Below, one piece after another: positions 1 through 9,226 of a stretch of DNA of 64,000 nucleotides. The stretch spans positions 35,230 to 99,229 of the forward strand of contig NZ_JANUYA010000003.1 of the NCBI RefSeq assembly GCF_024834065.1, given 5' to 3'. Position numbers and translations under genes: made by a program. The first letter of the stretch is position 1; each line of letters opens with the position of its first letter. The stretch comes from Mycoplasma sp. CSL7475-4 (GTDB lineage Bacteria; Bacillota_I; Bacilli_A; Mycoplasmatales; Metamycoplasmataceae). Below the pieces are notes generated by a model that ran no database searches, was not told the DNA's origin, and worked only from the letters and a program-made list of their open reading frames with translations.

Positions 1-79
1 AATTTCGTGCTACGCATGAATTACCATGATCCGCACATAGGTATAATCTCAGCCTTTTACAGCACCCTTGTCGAAATAA
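1..79 (-). promoter_or_regulatory. TPP (THI-box) riboswitch aptamer
   Basis: Read on the minus strand this stretch carries the landmarks of a thiamine pyrophosphate aptamer: a GGGTGC segment, the GGCTGAGA box, a short P2 partner (ACCT), then GATC, a small CATG/CATG hairpin and the GCGTAGCAC segment. The outer P1 stem forms between 72-78 and 1-7 (ATTTCG with CGAAAT), and GTGC pairs with GCAC as P4, so the aptamer is complete. A TATAAT at 84-79 on the minus strand, just before P1, looks like its promoter. The controlled gene lies beyond position 1 and cannot be seen. Thiamine or TPP import genes are the usual targets in organisms without thiamine synthesis. Confidence 0.9.
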
Positions 80-140
80 TTATATTATGAGAGCATAAAT
101 AAAATTATTTTTTTTGACTAAATAGGGTTAAAAAAGCACA

Positions 141-1358
141 TTATTCAGTAATTTTTAATGCATCTGTGAAAATTTTTGCATTTTCCGAACTAGTTAATTC
201 CATTAATTTCAGCATCGTTAGTTGTTGTTTTATTACGTTGCGTAATGATTCGAACGATAAACTTTGTGGATTACGGTTATGAATTTTTTGAATAAAGTCA
301 ATTTGTTTTTGAACTAACTCATCACTTACAACAAAGTCAAAATCATTTTGGATCGCTTGAATTAATAACATTGATGCAGTACGTTTTTTTGCACTAGCTT
401 CCGCAATATTTTTAATTTGTAGGTGATTTGGATTTTTCATGTCTAAATCTTTTGGTGAGTTAAGGTCTTGTGCTAAACCACCTGGACGCATTTCGTTTTG
501 TGTTATTTTTTGCATTGTTTCAGTAATATATTCAGGACTGTAATTAATAATGTTTTGAGCAACAATAGCGTCAGCATTCAATTCGTAGTATTTCAATAAT
601 TCTCTAGAGAATAATTCTTTTTTCAAGTTGGCTTCAAATTCTACTTTCAATTCTGCAAGCGAGTTAATATTTTGTTCTTCTAATTTAACAAAAGTTTCGT
701 CTGTAACGTGAATTATTTCGTCATAAGTTGCCGAAATAATTTCAATTGTTCAAAAAACATTTGATGGGTCGTTTAATGTAAAAGTTTGACCAACATTTTT
801 ACCAATTAATTCTGCATTAATTGAAAAATCATTTGATGTTAATGCTTGCAATTTTACATTTCTTTGCTCATCAACAACTTGACCATCTTTTGAACCTTTT
901 AAATTTAAAGTTACAACATCCTTAACAGCAATTGGGCGATCTTTAACCTCTCTAGTTATTGGATAATTGGTTTTAAATTCTTCAAAAATAGCGTCTAAAC
1001 TTTCTTGTGTAATTGCAGGAACATTAAAATTAATTTTTAAATTTTTATAATCTAATTTTTTTATTTCTTCGTTTGGATAGTAAACAAAATCAACTTTTGC
1101 TCTAAACTCATCTTCATCATTGATAAAATCAACATAAGGACCACCTACAGGCACATTTTTTTGAGCAGGATCAAGAATTTGTTCGATATATTCTTTTGTT
1201 TTTTCTCTTAAAACAGTCATTGAAGCTTTATTTTTGATTTCTTGGGGTGAAACTTTTAAGCCTTTTGAGATCGCATCTTTTAAAATATCATTTTTTATTT
1301 TTTTTCATTCAACTGACGAAACATTAATTTCGTGAGTTTGTTTTACGTAATTAATCAT
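141..1358 (-). CDS. tig: trigger factor (ribosome-associated chaperone, PPIase)
   Basis: 405 residues, a normal length for trigger factor. The protein binds the ribosome exit tunnel and assists nascent chain folding. The order seen is an N-terminal ribosome-binding region, a central FKBP-type peptidyl-prolyl isomerase segment around residues 150-235 (containing RPIAVKDVVTLNLKG), and a long helical C-terminal substrate-binding domain. TGA codons read as Trp interrupt it under the standard code. The start at 1358 is preceded by a clear AAGGAG Shine-Dalgarno and, further upstream on the minus strand, TATAAT at 1396-1391. It is divergent from rpsL and runs toward the TPP riboswitch, from which it is separated by about 60 nt. 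Confidence 0.93.
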
Positions 1359-1518
1359 TTTTACTCCTTAAATAGTGAAATATATTTTAAATTATATATG
1401 ATAAAAATTCATAAAAGATACTCTGATTCGCAAATTATTTAATCATGTCCAAAGAGTTACATCGATTTTTTAGCTTTAAAACTAGATTTTTTCGTAAAAA
1501 AACAAATTTTTAAAAAAA

Positions 1519-1548
1519 ATGAAACACACGGGTAAGTTGTTGTATAAT
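1519..1548 (+). promoter_or_regulatory. promoter of the rpsL-rpsG-fusA operon
   Basis: A TATAAT at 1543-1548, preceded by TG (extended -10), with a weak -35 near 1520 at about 17 bp. It is followed by a roughly 60-nt leader and the AGAAAGGA ribosome-binding site of rpsL. This is the only strong -10 in the gap between the divergent tig and rpsL genes. Confidence 0.6.
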
Positions 1549-1616
1549 AAGCACGTTATTTTTATATAGCAATATTTTAAAAAAATAAGTTAACAAAAAC
1601 AGAAAGGAAAATTTAA

Positions 1617-2036
1617 ATGCCTACAACAAATCAATTAGTTGGTAGTGGTAGAGTGCAAAAAGTTCGTAAACAAAATGCTCCTGCATTGAACTTAAGCTAC
1701 AACACTCTTACAAAATCGAGCCGTAAAGAATCAGCTCCTTTTAAACGTGGTGTATGTACTCGTGTTGCAACTATGACTCCTAAAAAACCTAACTCAGCTA
1801 TGCGTAAATATGCTCGTGTTAAATTATCAAACGGTATGGAAGTTACCGCATACATTGGTGGTGAAGGCCACAACCTACAAGAACACTCAGTTGTTCTAAT
1901 CAGAGGAGGTAGAGTTAAAGATCTACCTGGTGTTAGATACCACATCGTTAGAGGTACACAAGACTTAGCGGGAGTTAATAACCGTAAACAAGGTAGAAGT
2001 CTATACGGAACCAAAAAAGAAAAATCAAGCAATTAA
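1617..2036 (+). CDS. rpsL: 30S ribosomal protein S12
   Basis: 139 residues with the S12 core: [18 protein letters not shown] and the loop GVRYHIVRG, which form part of the decoding centre. It contains no TGA codons. Lysine is present at the KPNSA position where streptomycin-resistance substitutions are known in other bacteria, so it looks wild type. First gene of the classical str operon, with rpsG 22 bp downstream. The start is set by the AGAAAGGA Shine-Dalgarno. Confidence 0.97.
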   Translation: MPTTNQLVGSGRVQKVRKQNAPALNLSYNTLTKSSRKESAPFKRGVCTRVATMTPKKPNSAMRKYARVKLSNGMEVTAYIGGEGHNLQEHSVVLIRGGRVKDLPGVRYHIVRGTQDLAGVNNRKQGRSLYGTKKEKSSN

Positions 2037-2058
2037 TTAGAAAGAAAGAGAGAAAATT

Positions 2059-2529
2059 ATGTCAAGAAAACACAAAGCTCCAGTTAGAGAAGTACTTGCT
2101 GACCCAATTTTTAATTCAGTTCTAGTTACAAAGTTGATTAACTCAATTATGCTAGATGGTAAAAAATCCGTAGCGCAAGACATTCTATACTCAGCCTTTA
2201 ACATTATTAAAGAAAAAACAAACAAAGAACCAATGGAAGTATTTCAAGCTGCAATTGAAAACATTACTCCTCAATTGGAAATCAGAACAAGAAGAATCGG
2301 TGGTACAAACTACCAAGTTCCTACAGAAGTTTCAGCACGTAGAAAACAAACTTTATCATTAAGATGATTAGTTCAATATTCACGTCTAAGAAACGAAAAA
2401 ACAATGGATGTTCGTTTAGCTAACGAAATCATTGATGCATCAAACAAAACTGGTGGAGCAATCAAAAAACGTGAAGATACACACAAAATGGCTGAAGCTA
2501 ACCGTGCTTTTGCTCACTTTAGATGATAA
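2059..2529 (+). CDS. rpsG: 30S ribosomal protein S7
   Basis: 156 residues, the usual bacterial S7 length. It nucleates assembly of the 30S head. The N-terminal [10 protein letters not shown] and the central [11 protein letters not shown] and LANEIIDAS segments are typical. The gene continues through a TGA-coded Trp in the RWLVQYSR segment and ends Phe-Arg-Trp, where the Trp is again TGA followed directly by TAA. fusA starts 6 nt after the stop, so translational coupling is likely. Confidence 0.97.
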
Positions 2530-2535
2530 GATATT

Positions 2536-4626
2536 ATGGCTAGACAATACGAATTAAAAAACTACCGTAATATCGGTATTATGGCCCACATTGATGCAGG
2601 GAAAACAACAACAACAGAAAGAATTTTGCTACACACAGGTAGAATTCACAAATTAGGTGAAACCCACGATGGTGCTTCACAAATGGACTGAATGGCTCAA
2701 GAACAAGAGCGTGGAATTACCATTACTTCAGCCGCAACAACAGCCTTTTGAAAAGGAACCAGAATCAATATTATTGATACTCCAGGACACGTTGACTTTA
2801 CAGTTGAAGTTGAACGTTCACTTCGTGTATTAGACGGTGCAGTTACTGTGCTTGACGCCCAAAGTGGTGTTGAACCTCAAACTGAAACAGTTTGAAGACA
2901 AGCAACAAACTACAAAGTACCTAGAATTGTTTATGTAAACAAAATGGATAAAATGGGTGCTGACTTCTTTATGTCAGTTAACTCAGTTAAATCAAGACTA
3001 AACGGAAATGCAGTTGCTATTCAAGTACCTATTGGTGCTGAATCGAACTTCACAGGAATTATTGACCTAGTTGAAATGAAAGCATACATTTACGACGGAA
3101 AACCTGAAGAAAATCCAGAAGTAACTGAAATTCCAGCTGAATACTTAGAAGTTGCTAAAGAAAGAAGAGCAATGTTAATTGACTCTCTTTCAACATACGA
3201 TGACGAATTTATGATGAAACTTCTAGAAGGTGTAGAACCAACAGAAGATGAACTTAAAGCAATGATTCGTAAAGCAACTTTAACATCTACTTTCTTCCCA
3301 TGTATTTGTGGAACAAGTTTCAAAAACAAAGGTGTTAAAAAAATGATTCAAGCTGCTGTAGATTACTTACCTTCTCCACTAGATGTTCCAGCTATTAAAG
3401 GATATTTAGGAGACGAAGAAGTTTCAGTTCCAGCTACAGATGATCACCCATTCGTGGCTTTAGCATTCAAAGTTATGACTGACCCATTTGTTGGATCACT
3501 AACTTTCTTCCGTACATATGCTGGTGTGTTACAAAAAGGTTCATACGTTTACAACACAACTAAAGACGTTAAAGAACGTATTGGACGTATCATTAAAATG
3601 CACGCTAACTCACGTGAAGAAATCGATGAATGTTATGCTGGTGACATCAACGCCTTAGTTGGTCTAAAAGCCACTACAACAGGTGATACTCTAGTTGCTG
3701 ACAAATCACCAAAAGTTGTTCTAGAAAGAATGGTATTCCCGGAACCTGTTATTTCACAAGCTTTAGAACCTGAAACAAAAGATGCTATGGAAAAATTGGC
3801 TTTAGGTTTACAAAAACTAGCAGCCGAAGACCCTACATTTAGAACTTACACCGATGAAGAAACCGGTCAAACTATTATTGCTGGTATGGGTGAATTACAC
3901 TTAGACATCATCGTGGACCGTCTAAAACGTGAACACGGTGTTAAAGCTAAAGTTGGTGCTCCACAAGTTTCATACCGTGAAACAATTACTAACGAAGCTG
4001 AAGTTGAAGGAAAACACATTAAACAATCTGGTGGTAAAGGTCAATACGGTCACGTTTGAATTAAATTTGAACCTAACAAAGATAAAGGGTTTGAATTTGT
4101 GGACAAAATCGTTGGTGGTAAAATTCCTAAAGAATACATTAAATCAATTCAAAAAGGTCTTGAAGATAAAATGGCAAGCGGTATTTTAGCCGGTTACCCA
4201 ATGATTGATATTAAAGCTACATTATTTGATGGTTCATACCACGATGTCGACTCTTCAGAAATGGCTTATAAAATTGCTGCTTCTAAAGCTCTAACCAAAG
4301 CTAAAGATCAATTAGGAACAGTTCTACTTGAACCAATTATGGACGTTGCTGTTGTTATACCTGAAGATTACTTTGGTGACGTTATGGGTGATTTAACTCG
4401 TCGTAGAGGACAAATTGTTGATAACGAAACCAGAAATGATGGTGCTCACGTGATTCGTTCACACGTTCCATTGAAAGAAATGTTTGGTTATGCAACTGAT
4501 TTACGTAGTATGACTGCTGGTCGTGGAAACTATCAAATGCAATTCGATCACTACGAAAAAACACCAAAAAATATTGCTGATCAAGTTATTAAAACACGTA
4601 ACATCAAAAATGATGACGATGAATAA
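2536..4626 (+). CDS. fusA: elongation factor G
   Basis: 696 residues, full length. This GTPase drives ribosomal translocation. G motifs are in order near the N-terminus: AHIDAGKTT (G1), RGITI (switch I), DTPGHVDF (G3), [10 protein letters not shown] (G4). Domains II-V follow, including GMGELHLDI and the domain IV stretch around [12 protein letters not shown]. Several Trp residues are TGA-coded. No good Shine-Dalgarno is visible. The ATG lies 6 nt after the rpsG stop, and coupling to rpsG translation probably supplies initiation. Confidence 0.97.
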
Positions 4627-4632
4627 TTAATA

Positions 4633-4672
4633 AAAATAAAGCCATGCTTAAAATGGCTTTATTTTTCTTTTT
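4633..4672 (+). terminator. Rho-independent terminator of the str operon
   Basis: Stem AAAATAAAGCCAT (4633-4645), 7-nt loop, ATGGCTTTATTTT (4653-4665), then a T-rich run. It sits 6 nt after the fusA stop. Confidence 0.85.
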
Positions 4673-4874
4673 TAAAAAAAGTAAAAAAATAACAACCATT
4701 AGGTTGTCGGTGTATAAAAAATAAATTAATAATTAAAAGGGATAACACTTTTATCGTAACATAGTTACTGAGTGATTATATCAAATAATTATTTATTTTC
4801 AAGAAAAAAATTATATTTTTTTATTAATGGTAATTTTTGAGAAAAACAGCATACTTTACTCGCTATTTTATTGT

Positions 4875-5010
4875 AATTTTGCCTATCTTTTTTACCAATA
4901 AATGCGTGAAATAAAAAACAAAAGTTCCACTTTTTTGAATTTAACAAATGAGAACTTTTGTTTTTTATTTCATATGCTAATTTTACCTATCTTTTTTTAT
5001 CAATAAATGC
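4875..5010. repeat. palindromic repeat copy 1 with flanking 31/32-bp direct repeats
   Basis: Core 4907-4972: a perfect 21-bp inverted repeat (arms 4907-4927 and 4952-4972) around a 24-nt loop. The core is bracketed by near-identical direct repeats at 4875-4905 and 4979-5010, which differ at about three positions. Two other copies of the core lie at 55455-55521 and 56562-56626. The element fills most of the gap between fusA and licD, and its right flank runs into the licD promoter. Transcribed, it would form a strong hairpin that could terminate in both directions. The rest of the gap (4673-4874) holds only a small ACAACC/GGTTGT hairpin at 4691-4706 and no gene. Confidence 0.8.
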
Positions 5011-5036
5011 AATTTAGTCTTATAATAATTTTGCCT

Positions 5037-5828
5037 ATGAAAATTAATAATAATCCTGGTTTATTGCCAAATATTAAAAAAAGACAACAAGGCAATTTAA
5101 AATTGCTTAACGAACTTGTTGATATTCTTACACAAAATAATTTTAAGTATTCATTGGCATACGGAACACTATTAGGTGCCGTTAGAAATAATGACTTAAT
5201 TGAATGAGATGCTGATATTGACATAATCATTACTAAATCAGCTCTTGATTTTTTAATCGCCAAATACCCCGATCGAATTGTTACAAATGAAAATACCAAG
5301 CATCATTTTCTAACATTTCCTCGTTTTGTTGACTCGCTTTCAAATGTCGATGTGAAAGATCCAAACTCACAATATATCGACCTCTTTGTTGTCGTGCCAA
5401 GCAGCGCTGAAGTTTTTAAAAAATATTTAACTAAGCCAATTTATAAAACAAAAGGATTACGTGGCTGAACAAATGTTAAATATTACTTTAATCATAAAAT
5501 TGCTAAAACACTTGCAAGAATTTTTGTTAAATTGAGCATGTGATGACTAAAAGGTTTAACATTCCAAGCAGTTTATGATAAATTATATGTTGCAAACTCA
5601 GATAAATACGCTTTAACCGTTTGACCAGACAAAAGTAATTATTGTTTAATTGAAAGTGTTGATTTCAATTCACCAAGTTCAATTGAAATGTGTGGCAGAA
5701 AATACATGTGTTTAAATAATACTGAGAAATATTTAGAACAATGGTATGGCAAAACATGAAAAACGCCAATCAAAACATCTAAATCAATTTACTATGGATA
5801 TTATGAAATGGGCAAACAAAAAGAATAA
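5037..5828 (+). CDS. LicD-family phosphotransferase/nucleotidyltransferase
   Basis: 263 residues. YGTLLGAVR (residues 42-50) followed by DADIDI (58-63) is the signature of the LicD/fukutin nucleotidyltransferase fold, with Asp residues as metal ligands. LicD proteins transfer phosphocholine or similar groups from CDP-linked donors to surface glycans; the acceptor here is unknown. I chose the ATG at 5037 rather than 5007. TATAAT lies at 5021-5026, so a transcript would start about at the ATG (leaderless), and the ten residues upstream would be coded by promoter DNA. The 3' flank (5824-5850) can form a weak AT-only hairpin. Confidence 0.85.
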
Positions 5829-5891
5829 AATAAGCTATTTTATTTAATTTTTGTTACTAATTATTTCGCTTATAAAAAAAATAAAAAAAAC

Positions 5892-5920
5892 TTTTTTGTT
5901 TTTTAAAAATATACTATAAT
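5892..5920 (+). promoter_or_regulatory. promoter of the tRNA-Leu/tRNA-Lys unit
   Basis: TTTTTG at 5892-5897 and TATAAT at 5915-5920, 17 bp apart, ending 22 bp before the mature 5' end of tRNA-Leu. Confidence 0.65.
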
Positions 5921-5942
5921 TAAATAGCAATTTTAAGAAGTT

Positions 5943-6029
5943 GCCCAGGTGGCGGAATAGGTAGACGCAAGGGACTTAAAATCCCTCGGTGGTAACACCG
6001 TGCTGGTTCAAGTCCAGTTCTGGGTACCA
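5943..6029 (+). tRNA. tRNA-Leu (anticodon TAA)
   Basis: 87 nt including an encoded CCA end. The acceptor GCCCAGG pairs with TCTGGGT. The anticodon stem GGGA/TCCC carries the loop CTTAAAA. A long class II variable arm (CGGTGGTAACACCG) and GGTTCAAGTCC as the T arm identify a leucine tRNA. Confidence 0.95.
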
Positions 6030-6051
6030 AATGATCGCAAGATCGCTAAAT

Positions 6052-6127
6052 GCGCCCTTAGCTCAGCAGGTAGAGCAAATGGCTTTTAACCATTGGGTCA
6101 GAGGTTCGAATCCTCTAGGGCGTACCA
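6052..6127 (+). tRNA. tRNA-Lys (anticodon TTT)
   Basis: 76 nt with encoded CCA. Acceptor GCGCCCT pairs with AGGGCGT. The anticodon loop CTTTTAA gives TTT. The T arm is AGAGGTTCGAATCCTCT. It lies 22 nt after tRNA-Leu, so both probably come from one transcript. Confidence 0.95.
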
Positions 6128-6143
6128 TTTCAAGAAATTGACC

Positions 6144-6171
6144 AAAATAAGCGTAAGCTTATTTTTTTTAT
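6144..6171 (+). terminator. terminator of the tRNA unit
   Basis: AAAATAAGC, GTAA loop, GCTTATTTT, then a T run. It follows tRNA-Lys by 16 nt. Confidence 0.8.
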
Positions 6172-6230
6172 TTTTATTTAAAAAAAATATAAAAAATATT
6201 TGGATTATAAAAAAAATATAGTATTATTTT

Positions 6231-6334
6231 ATCAGTAGTTATAGCGCAAGGGATCACCTGATACCATTCCGAACTCAGTAGTTAAGCCTTGTAGTGCCGA
6301 CGATACCAGAGATGGGAAAATAGGGAGCTGCTAT
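6231..6334 (+). rRNA. rrf: 5S rRNA, copy 1
   Basis: About 104 nt. It has the conserved 5S core CCGAACTCAGTAGTTAAG, and terminal helix AGTAGT pairs with GCTGCT at the 3' end. A TTGGAT (6200-6205) and TATTAT (6222-6227) pair upstream fits a promoter, and the trailing T run a terminator. No 16S or 23S gene is nearby, which is common in mycoplasmas. Exact ends are estimated from the terminal helix. Confidence 0.93.
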
Positions 6335-6457
6335 TTTTTTTATATTTTTTTAGAAAATAGAAATAAATAATATCAAGAACCTTAAAATCTATTTTTCAAT
6401 TTTTTTTCTTCTTTGATATTATTTACATAATAAAAAATGCAAATAATAAGGAGAAAT

Positions 6458-7213
6458 ATGAAAAAAATAGCATTGTCGTCATTGTTGACGATATTACCAA
6501 TTTTAGCCGCTTCTTGTTCAACGAATAATATTGAAAAACAAGATACAAAAAATGATGTCGGAGATCAAGGTTCAACTAATAATATTCCAAAACAAATTAC
6601 AACAAATAATATTGAAAAATACAGCTATCTTGATTTTTTAAAGTCACAACCACACGATAATAAGATTCTAATTCTAGAAAACGATTTAACAGCCAGCGAA
6701 GTTTTTCCAGGTTTTTTAGTTTATAACAATTTCGAATTAACTGAAGACATCGATTGAGATGAAGTGCCTGATGCCATAAGTAATTTTAAAATTTCTAATG
6801 TGTTCAATAAAGAGTTTTTCAAAGATAAATTTCTTGTTTATATTTCAAATAGCAATACAACAATGAAACCAATTCAATACCGTGATAAAGACTATTTAGT
6901 TTCTCAATCATTAGCGCCGTTTGACTATTCTAATGGTAAAGTTGTTTATGGTTTATCAATACTACCAACAGTAAGTGATTATGCGCCAAATGTTCAATTA
7001 CCAAAAGAATACGAATTTTACTTTACAAATTCGTTGACGTCTTTATTTGTTGCTTTTGATAAGAAACAATACGATAATGTGATTGAAATTATCAAAAAAA
7101 TAACAAACGAGGATCAACAAAAACTTGCTGAATTAGAAAAACAAAAAGCTAATAATCCACAAGGCAACACAAACCAATATAATCCAAGTCCAGACGGACC
7201 TGTTTCAAACTAA
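6458..7213 (+). CDS. hypothetical lipoprotein
   Basis: 251 residues. The signal peptide has a Lys-rich start, a hydrophobic core and the lipobox LAASC, so Cys23 would be lipidated. A low-complexity Asn/Thr/Gln linker containing imperfect copies of TNNIEKQ/TNNIPKQ/TNNIEKY follows, then a globular part of no family I recognise. The tail is Asn/Pro-rich. I start at 6458, not at the in-frame ATG 6437, because AAGGAG precedes 6458. One TGA-coded Trp (DIDWDE). The pseudouridine synthase gene starts 8 nt after the stop, so the two are likely cotranscribed. Confidence 0.75.
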
Positions 7214-7221
7214 ATATCAGT

Positions 7222-7917
7222 ATGCCAAAAGAAAGAATAGAAAAAATAATAGCTCGTTCAACGCAATTCTCACGCGCACAAATAACGAAAATGATTCGTA
7301 AAGGTGATATTGCTGTAAACGGAACAAAAATATTGAAAAGTATTCAAGTTGATATTGAAAATGACGCAATTTCAATTAAAAATCAGCCTATTACATTGAC
7401 AAAATATCATTACTATTTATTCAATAAACCTGCCGGTTATTTATCGGCTAATAACGATAAAAATCAACAAACAATTTTTGATCTAATAGATTTAAAGAAA
7501 AATCAATATTTTTGTGTTGGGCGACTAGATAAAGATACAGAAGGTTTATTAATCATAACTGATGATGGAAGTTGGTCAAATTGAGTATTAAAACCACAAA
7601 ATCATGTGCCTAAAACATATCATGTTGAGGTTGATAAAGATTTCGATGATCACATAAAAAACTATACAGGTGATATCAAAATCCAAAACCATGTGGTTAA
7701 GGATTATAAATTCAATTTTATTGCCAAAAATATCTGTCAGTTGACTATTTATGAAGGCAAATTTCATCAGGTGAAGCAAATGTTATCATTTTTCGGGTAT
7801 CAAGTAACATACTTGAAACGAATAAGTTTTGGTTCAATAAATTTACCTTTAGACTTGAAAAAAGGCGAGTTAAGACAAATTGATGAGTCAATAATTAACT
7901 CCCTAAAAAAAATATAA
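7222..7917 (+). CDS. RsuA/RluB-family pseudouridine synthase
   Basis: 231 residues. An N-terminal S4 RNA-binding domain (residues 1-55, with ARSTQFSRAQITKMIRKG) precedes the catalytic domain, whose motif GRLDKDTEGLLI (from residue 100) contains the catalytic Asp103. The C-terminal LKRISFGSI..L..GELRQI is typical of the RsuA group. It isomerises a uridine in rRNA. RsuA acts on 16S and RluB on 23S, and sequence alone does not decide which. No Shine-Dalgarno is obvious; it probably relies on coupling to the lipoprotein gene upstream. Confidence 0.85.
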
Positions 7918-7955
7918 AAATTATTTTGCTTTTTTGCAAAATATAGTATTATTTT

Positions 7956-8059
7956 ATCAGTAGTTATAGCGCAAGGGATCACCTGATACCATTCCGAACT
8001 CAGTAGTTAAGCCTTGTAGTGCCGACGATACCAGAGATGGGAAAATAGGGAGCTGCTAT
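7956..8059 (+). rRNA. rrf: 5S rRNA, copy 2
   Basis: Identical to copy 1 over the mature region as far as I can compare by eye. The roughly 40 bp upstream, including a TTTTGC/GCAAAA hairpin and TATTAT, match copy 3 but not the distal part of copy 1's upstream region. Copies 2 and 3 are therefore the more recent duplicates. Confidence 0.93.
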
Positions 8060-8131
8060 TTTTTTTATTTTTTTAAATTATTTTTAATAATCAAAAACTA
8101 ATTACTTTTGTTATTGACAAAAAAATATTAG

Positions 8132-8323
8132 TTTAATGCTCCTAATGCTGATGTAATCAGCAATTATATTCACACCCATGTCAAAAATAAGACGTATGTT
8201 TACATTAACCTATATCACTTTGATCTAAAAACACTTATTGAGCTATATTTAAACAAAATTGATTCGTCAATTGTCACAGAATTTTTATCATATATTGTTG
8301 ATAACAAAGGTCGTCGTTATTAA
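8132..8323 (+). pseudogene. 3' remnant of an unrecognised protein gene
   Basis: An open stretch of 63 codons without a start codon, bounded upstream by TAG, ending at TAA 8321. The peptide (with YIHTHVKNKTYVYINLYHFD and a C-terminal DNKGRRY) has protein-like composition, so this looks like the C-terminus of a gene that lost its 5' part. It is trapped between two 5S copies, which suggests a rearrangement there. Family unknown. Confidence 0.5.
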
Positions 8324-8440
8324 CAATATATAAAAACGTAGTTTAACTTTCAATATATTCATTTATTAATAAATGCAAAAATTTTATTAAAAATAAATTA
8401 AAAAATTATTTTGCTTTTTTGCAAAATATAGTATTATTTT

Positions 8441-8544
8441 ATCAGTAGTTATAGCGCAAGGGATCACCTGATACCATTCCGAACTCAGTAGTTAAGCCTT
8501 GTAGTGCCGACGATACCAGAGATGGGAAAATAGGGAACTGCTAT
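8441..8544 (+). rRNA. rrf: 5S rRNA, copy 3
   Basis: Differs from copies 1 and 2 by one base near the 3' end (GGGAGCTG becomes GGGAACTG). The change turns a U-G into a U-A pair in the terminal helix, so function should be kept. The upstream 40 bp match copy 2. The interval 8545-8700 holds only the promoter region of the next gene. Confidence 0.92.
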
Positions 8545-8704
8545 TTTTTTATACTTTTTTGTGTAATTTGATAGCAAGCTCCTAATTAAGTATTTATTTT
8601 TGCTTGGAAAATATTCTGGCATAAATTCATTTTGTTTTTAATTGGTTTTAATTTAAAATAATAATTGCATAAAAAAATGAAAAAATGCAAAAAGGAGCAA
8701 AAAA

Positions 8705-9142
8705 ATGACCAAAAGAGTAGTTATTGCAAAACAAGACCCAGAATCAACAAAAATCTTATCTCAATTAAACGCACATATTTCAGCTAATTTAAGCCCAATT
8801 TTAATTGAGTTAATTAAAGTTAGAGCATCACAAATTAACAAATGTGCTTACTGTTTAGAAATTCACACAAAAGCAGCTTTAGAGGCAGGTGAAACAGAGC
8901 GTAGAATTTTTGCACTACCAGCATGAACTGAATCACCATTATTTAGCGAAAAAGAAAAAGCAGTGTTAAAAATGACAGAAGAAATAACACATATTTCAAA
9001 TGTTGCTCTTAGTGATGAAACATTTGAAGAATTATCAAAATTCTTTAATGAAGCCGAAATTTCTGATTTAATGATGAATGCAATTGCAATTAACACATGA
9101 AATAGAATTGCACTAGTAAGCAAAGTTAAACACAAAAATTAG
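8705..9142 (+). CDS. AhpD-like carboxymuconolactone decarboxylase family protein
   Basis: 145 residues. The motif CAYCLEIH (Cys47, Cys50, His54) inside an all-helical domain matches the CMD/AhpD family. Members with CxxC plus His act as alkylhydroperoxidase-type thiol reductants, so a role in peroxide defence is likely but not proven. One TGA-coded Trp follows ALPA. A good AAGGAG site precedes the ATG. Single-gene unit followed by its own terminator. Confidence 0.85.
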
Positions 9143-9147
9143 TTTTT

Positions 9148-9168
9148 AAACAGCATTTGCTGTTTTTT
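9148..9168 (+). terminator. terminator after the AhpD-like gene
   Basis: AAACAGC, ATTT loop, GCTGTTT, then T run. It begins 5 nt after the stop codon. Confidence 0.8.
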
Positions 9169-9226
9169 ATATAGTATTTTGACTGATTTTTAGGTTTTAA
9201 AATAAAATTATTTATAATTAACAAAC

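Noticed and set aside
1697..2032. Long antisense ORFs over rpsL, fusA, dnaK, deoA and the large surface genes
   Set aside because: They are complementary-frame shadows of well-supported genes, with no Shine-Dalgarno and no family likeness.
4907..4972. Palindromic repeats considered as a CRISPR array
   Set aside because: Only one unit per site, no regularly spaced spacers and no cas genes in the window.
5007..5036. Upstream ATG at 5007 as the licD start
   Set aside because: It would translate the TATAAT box and part of the direct repeat; the family motif spacing does not need those ten residues.
8059..8131. Insertion sequence between 5S copies 2 and 3
   Set aside because: No terminal inverted repeats or transposase motifs are visible; only a headless remnant remains.
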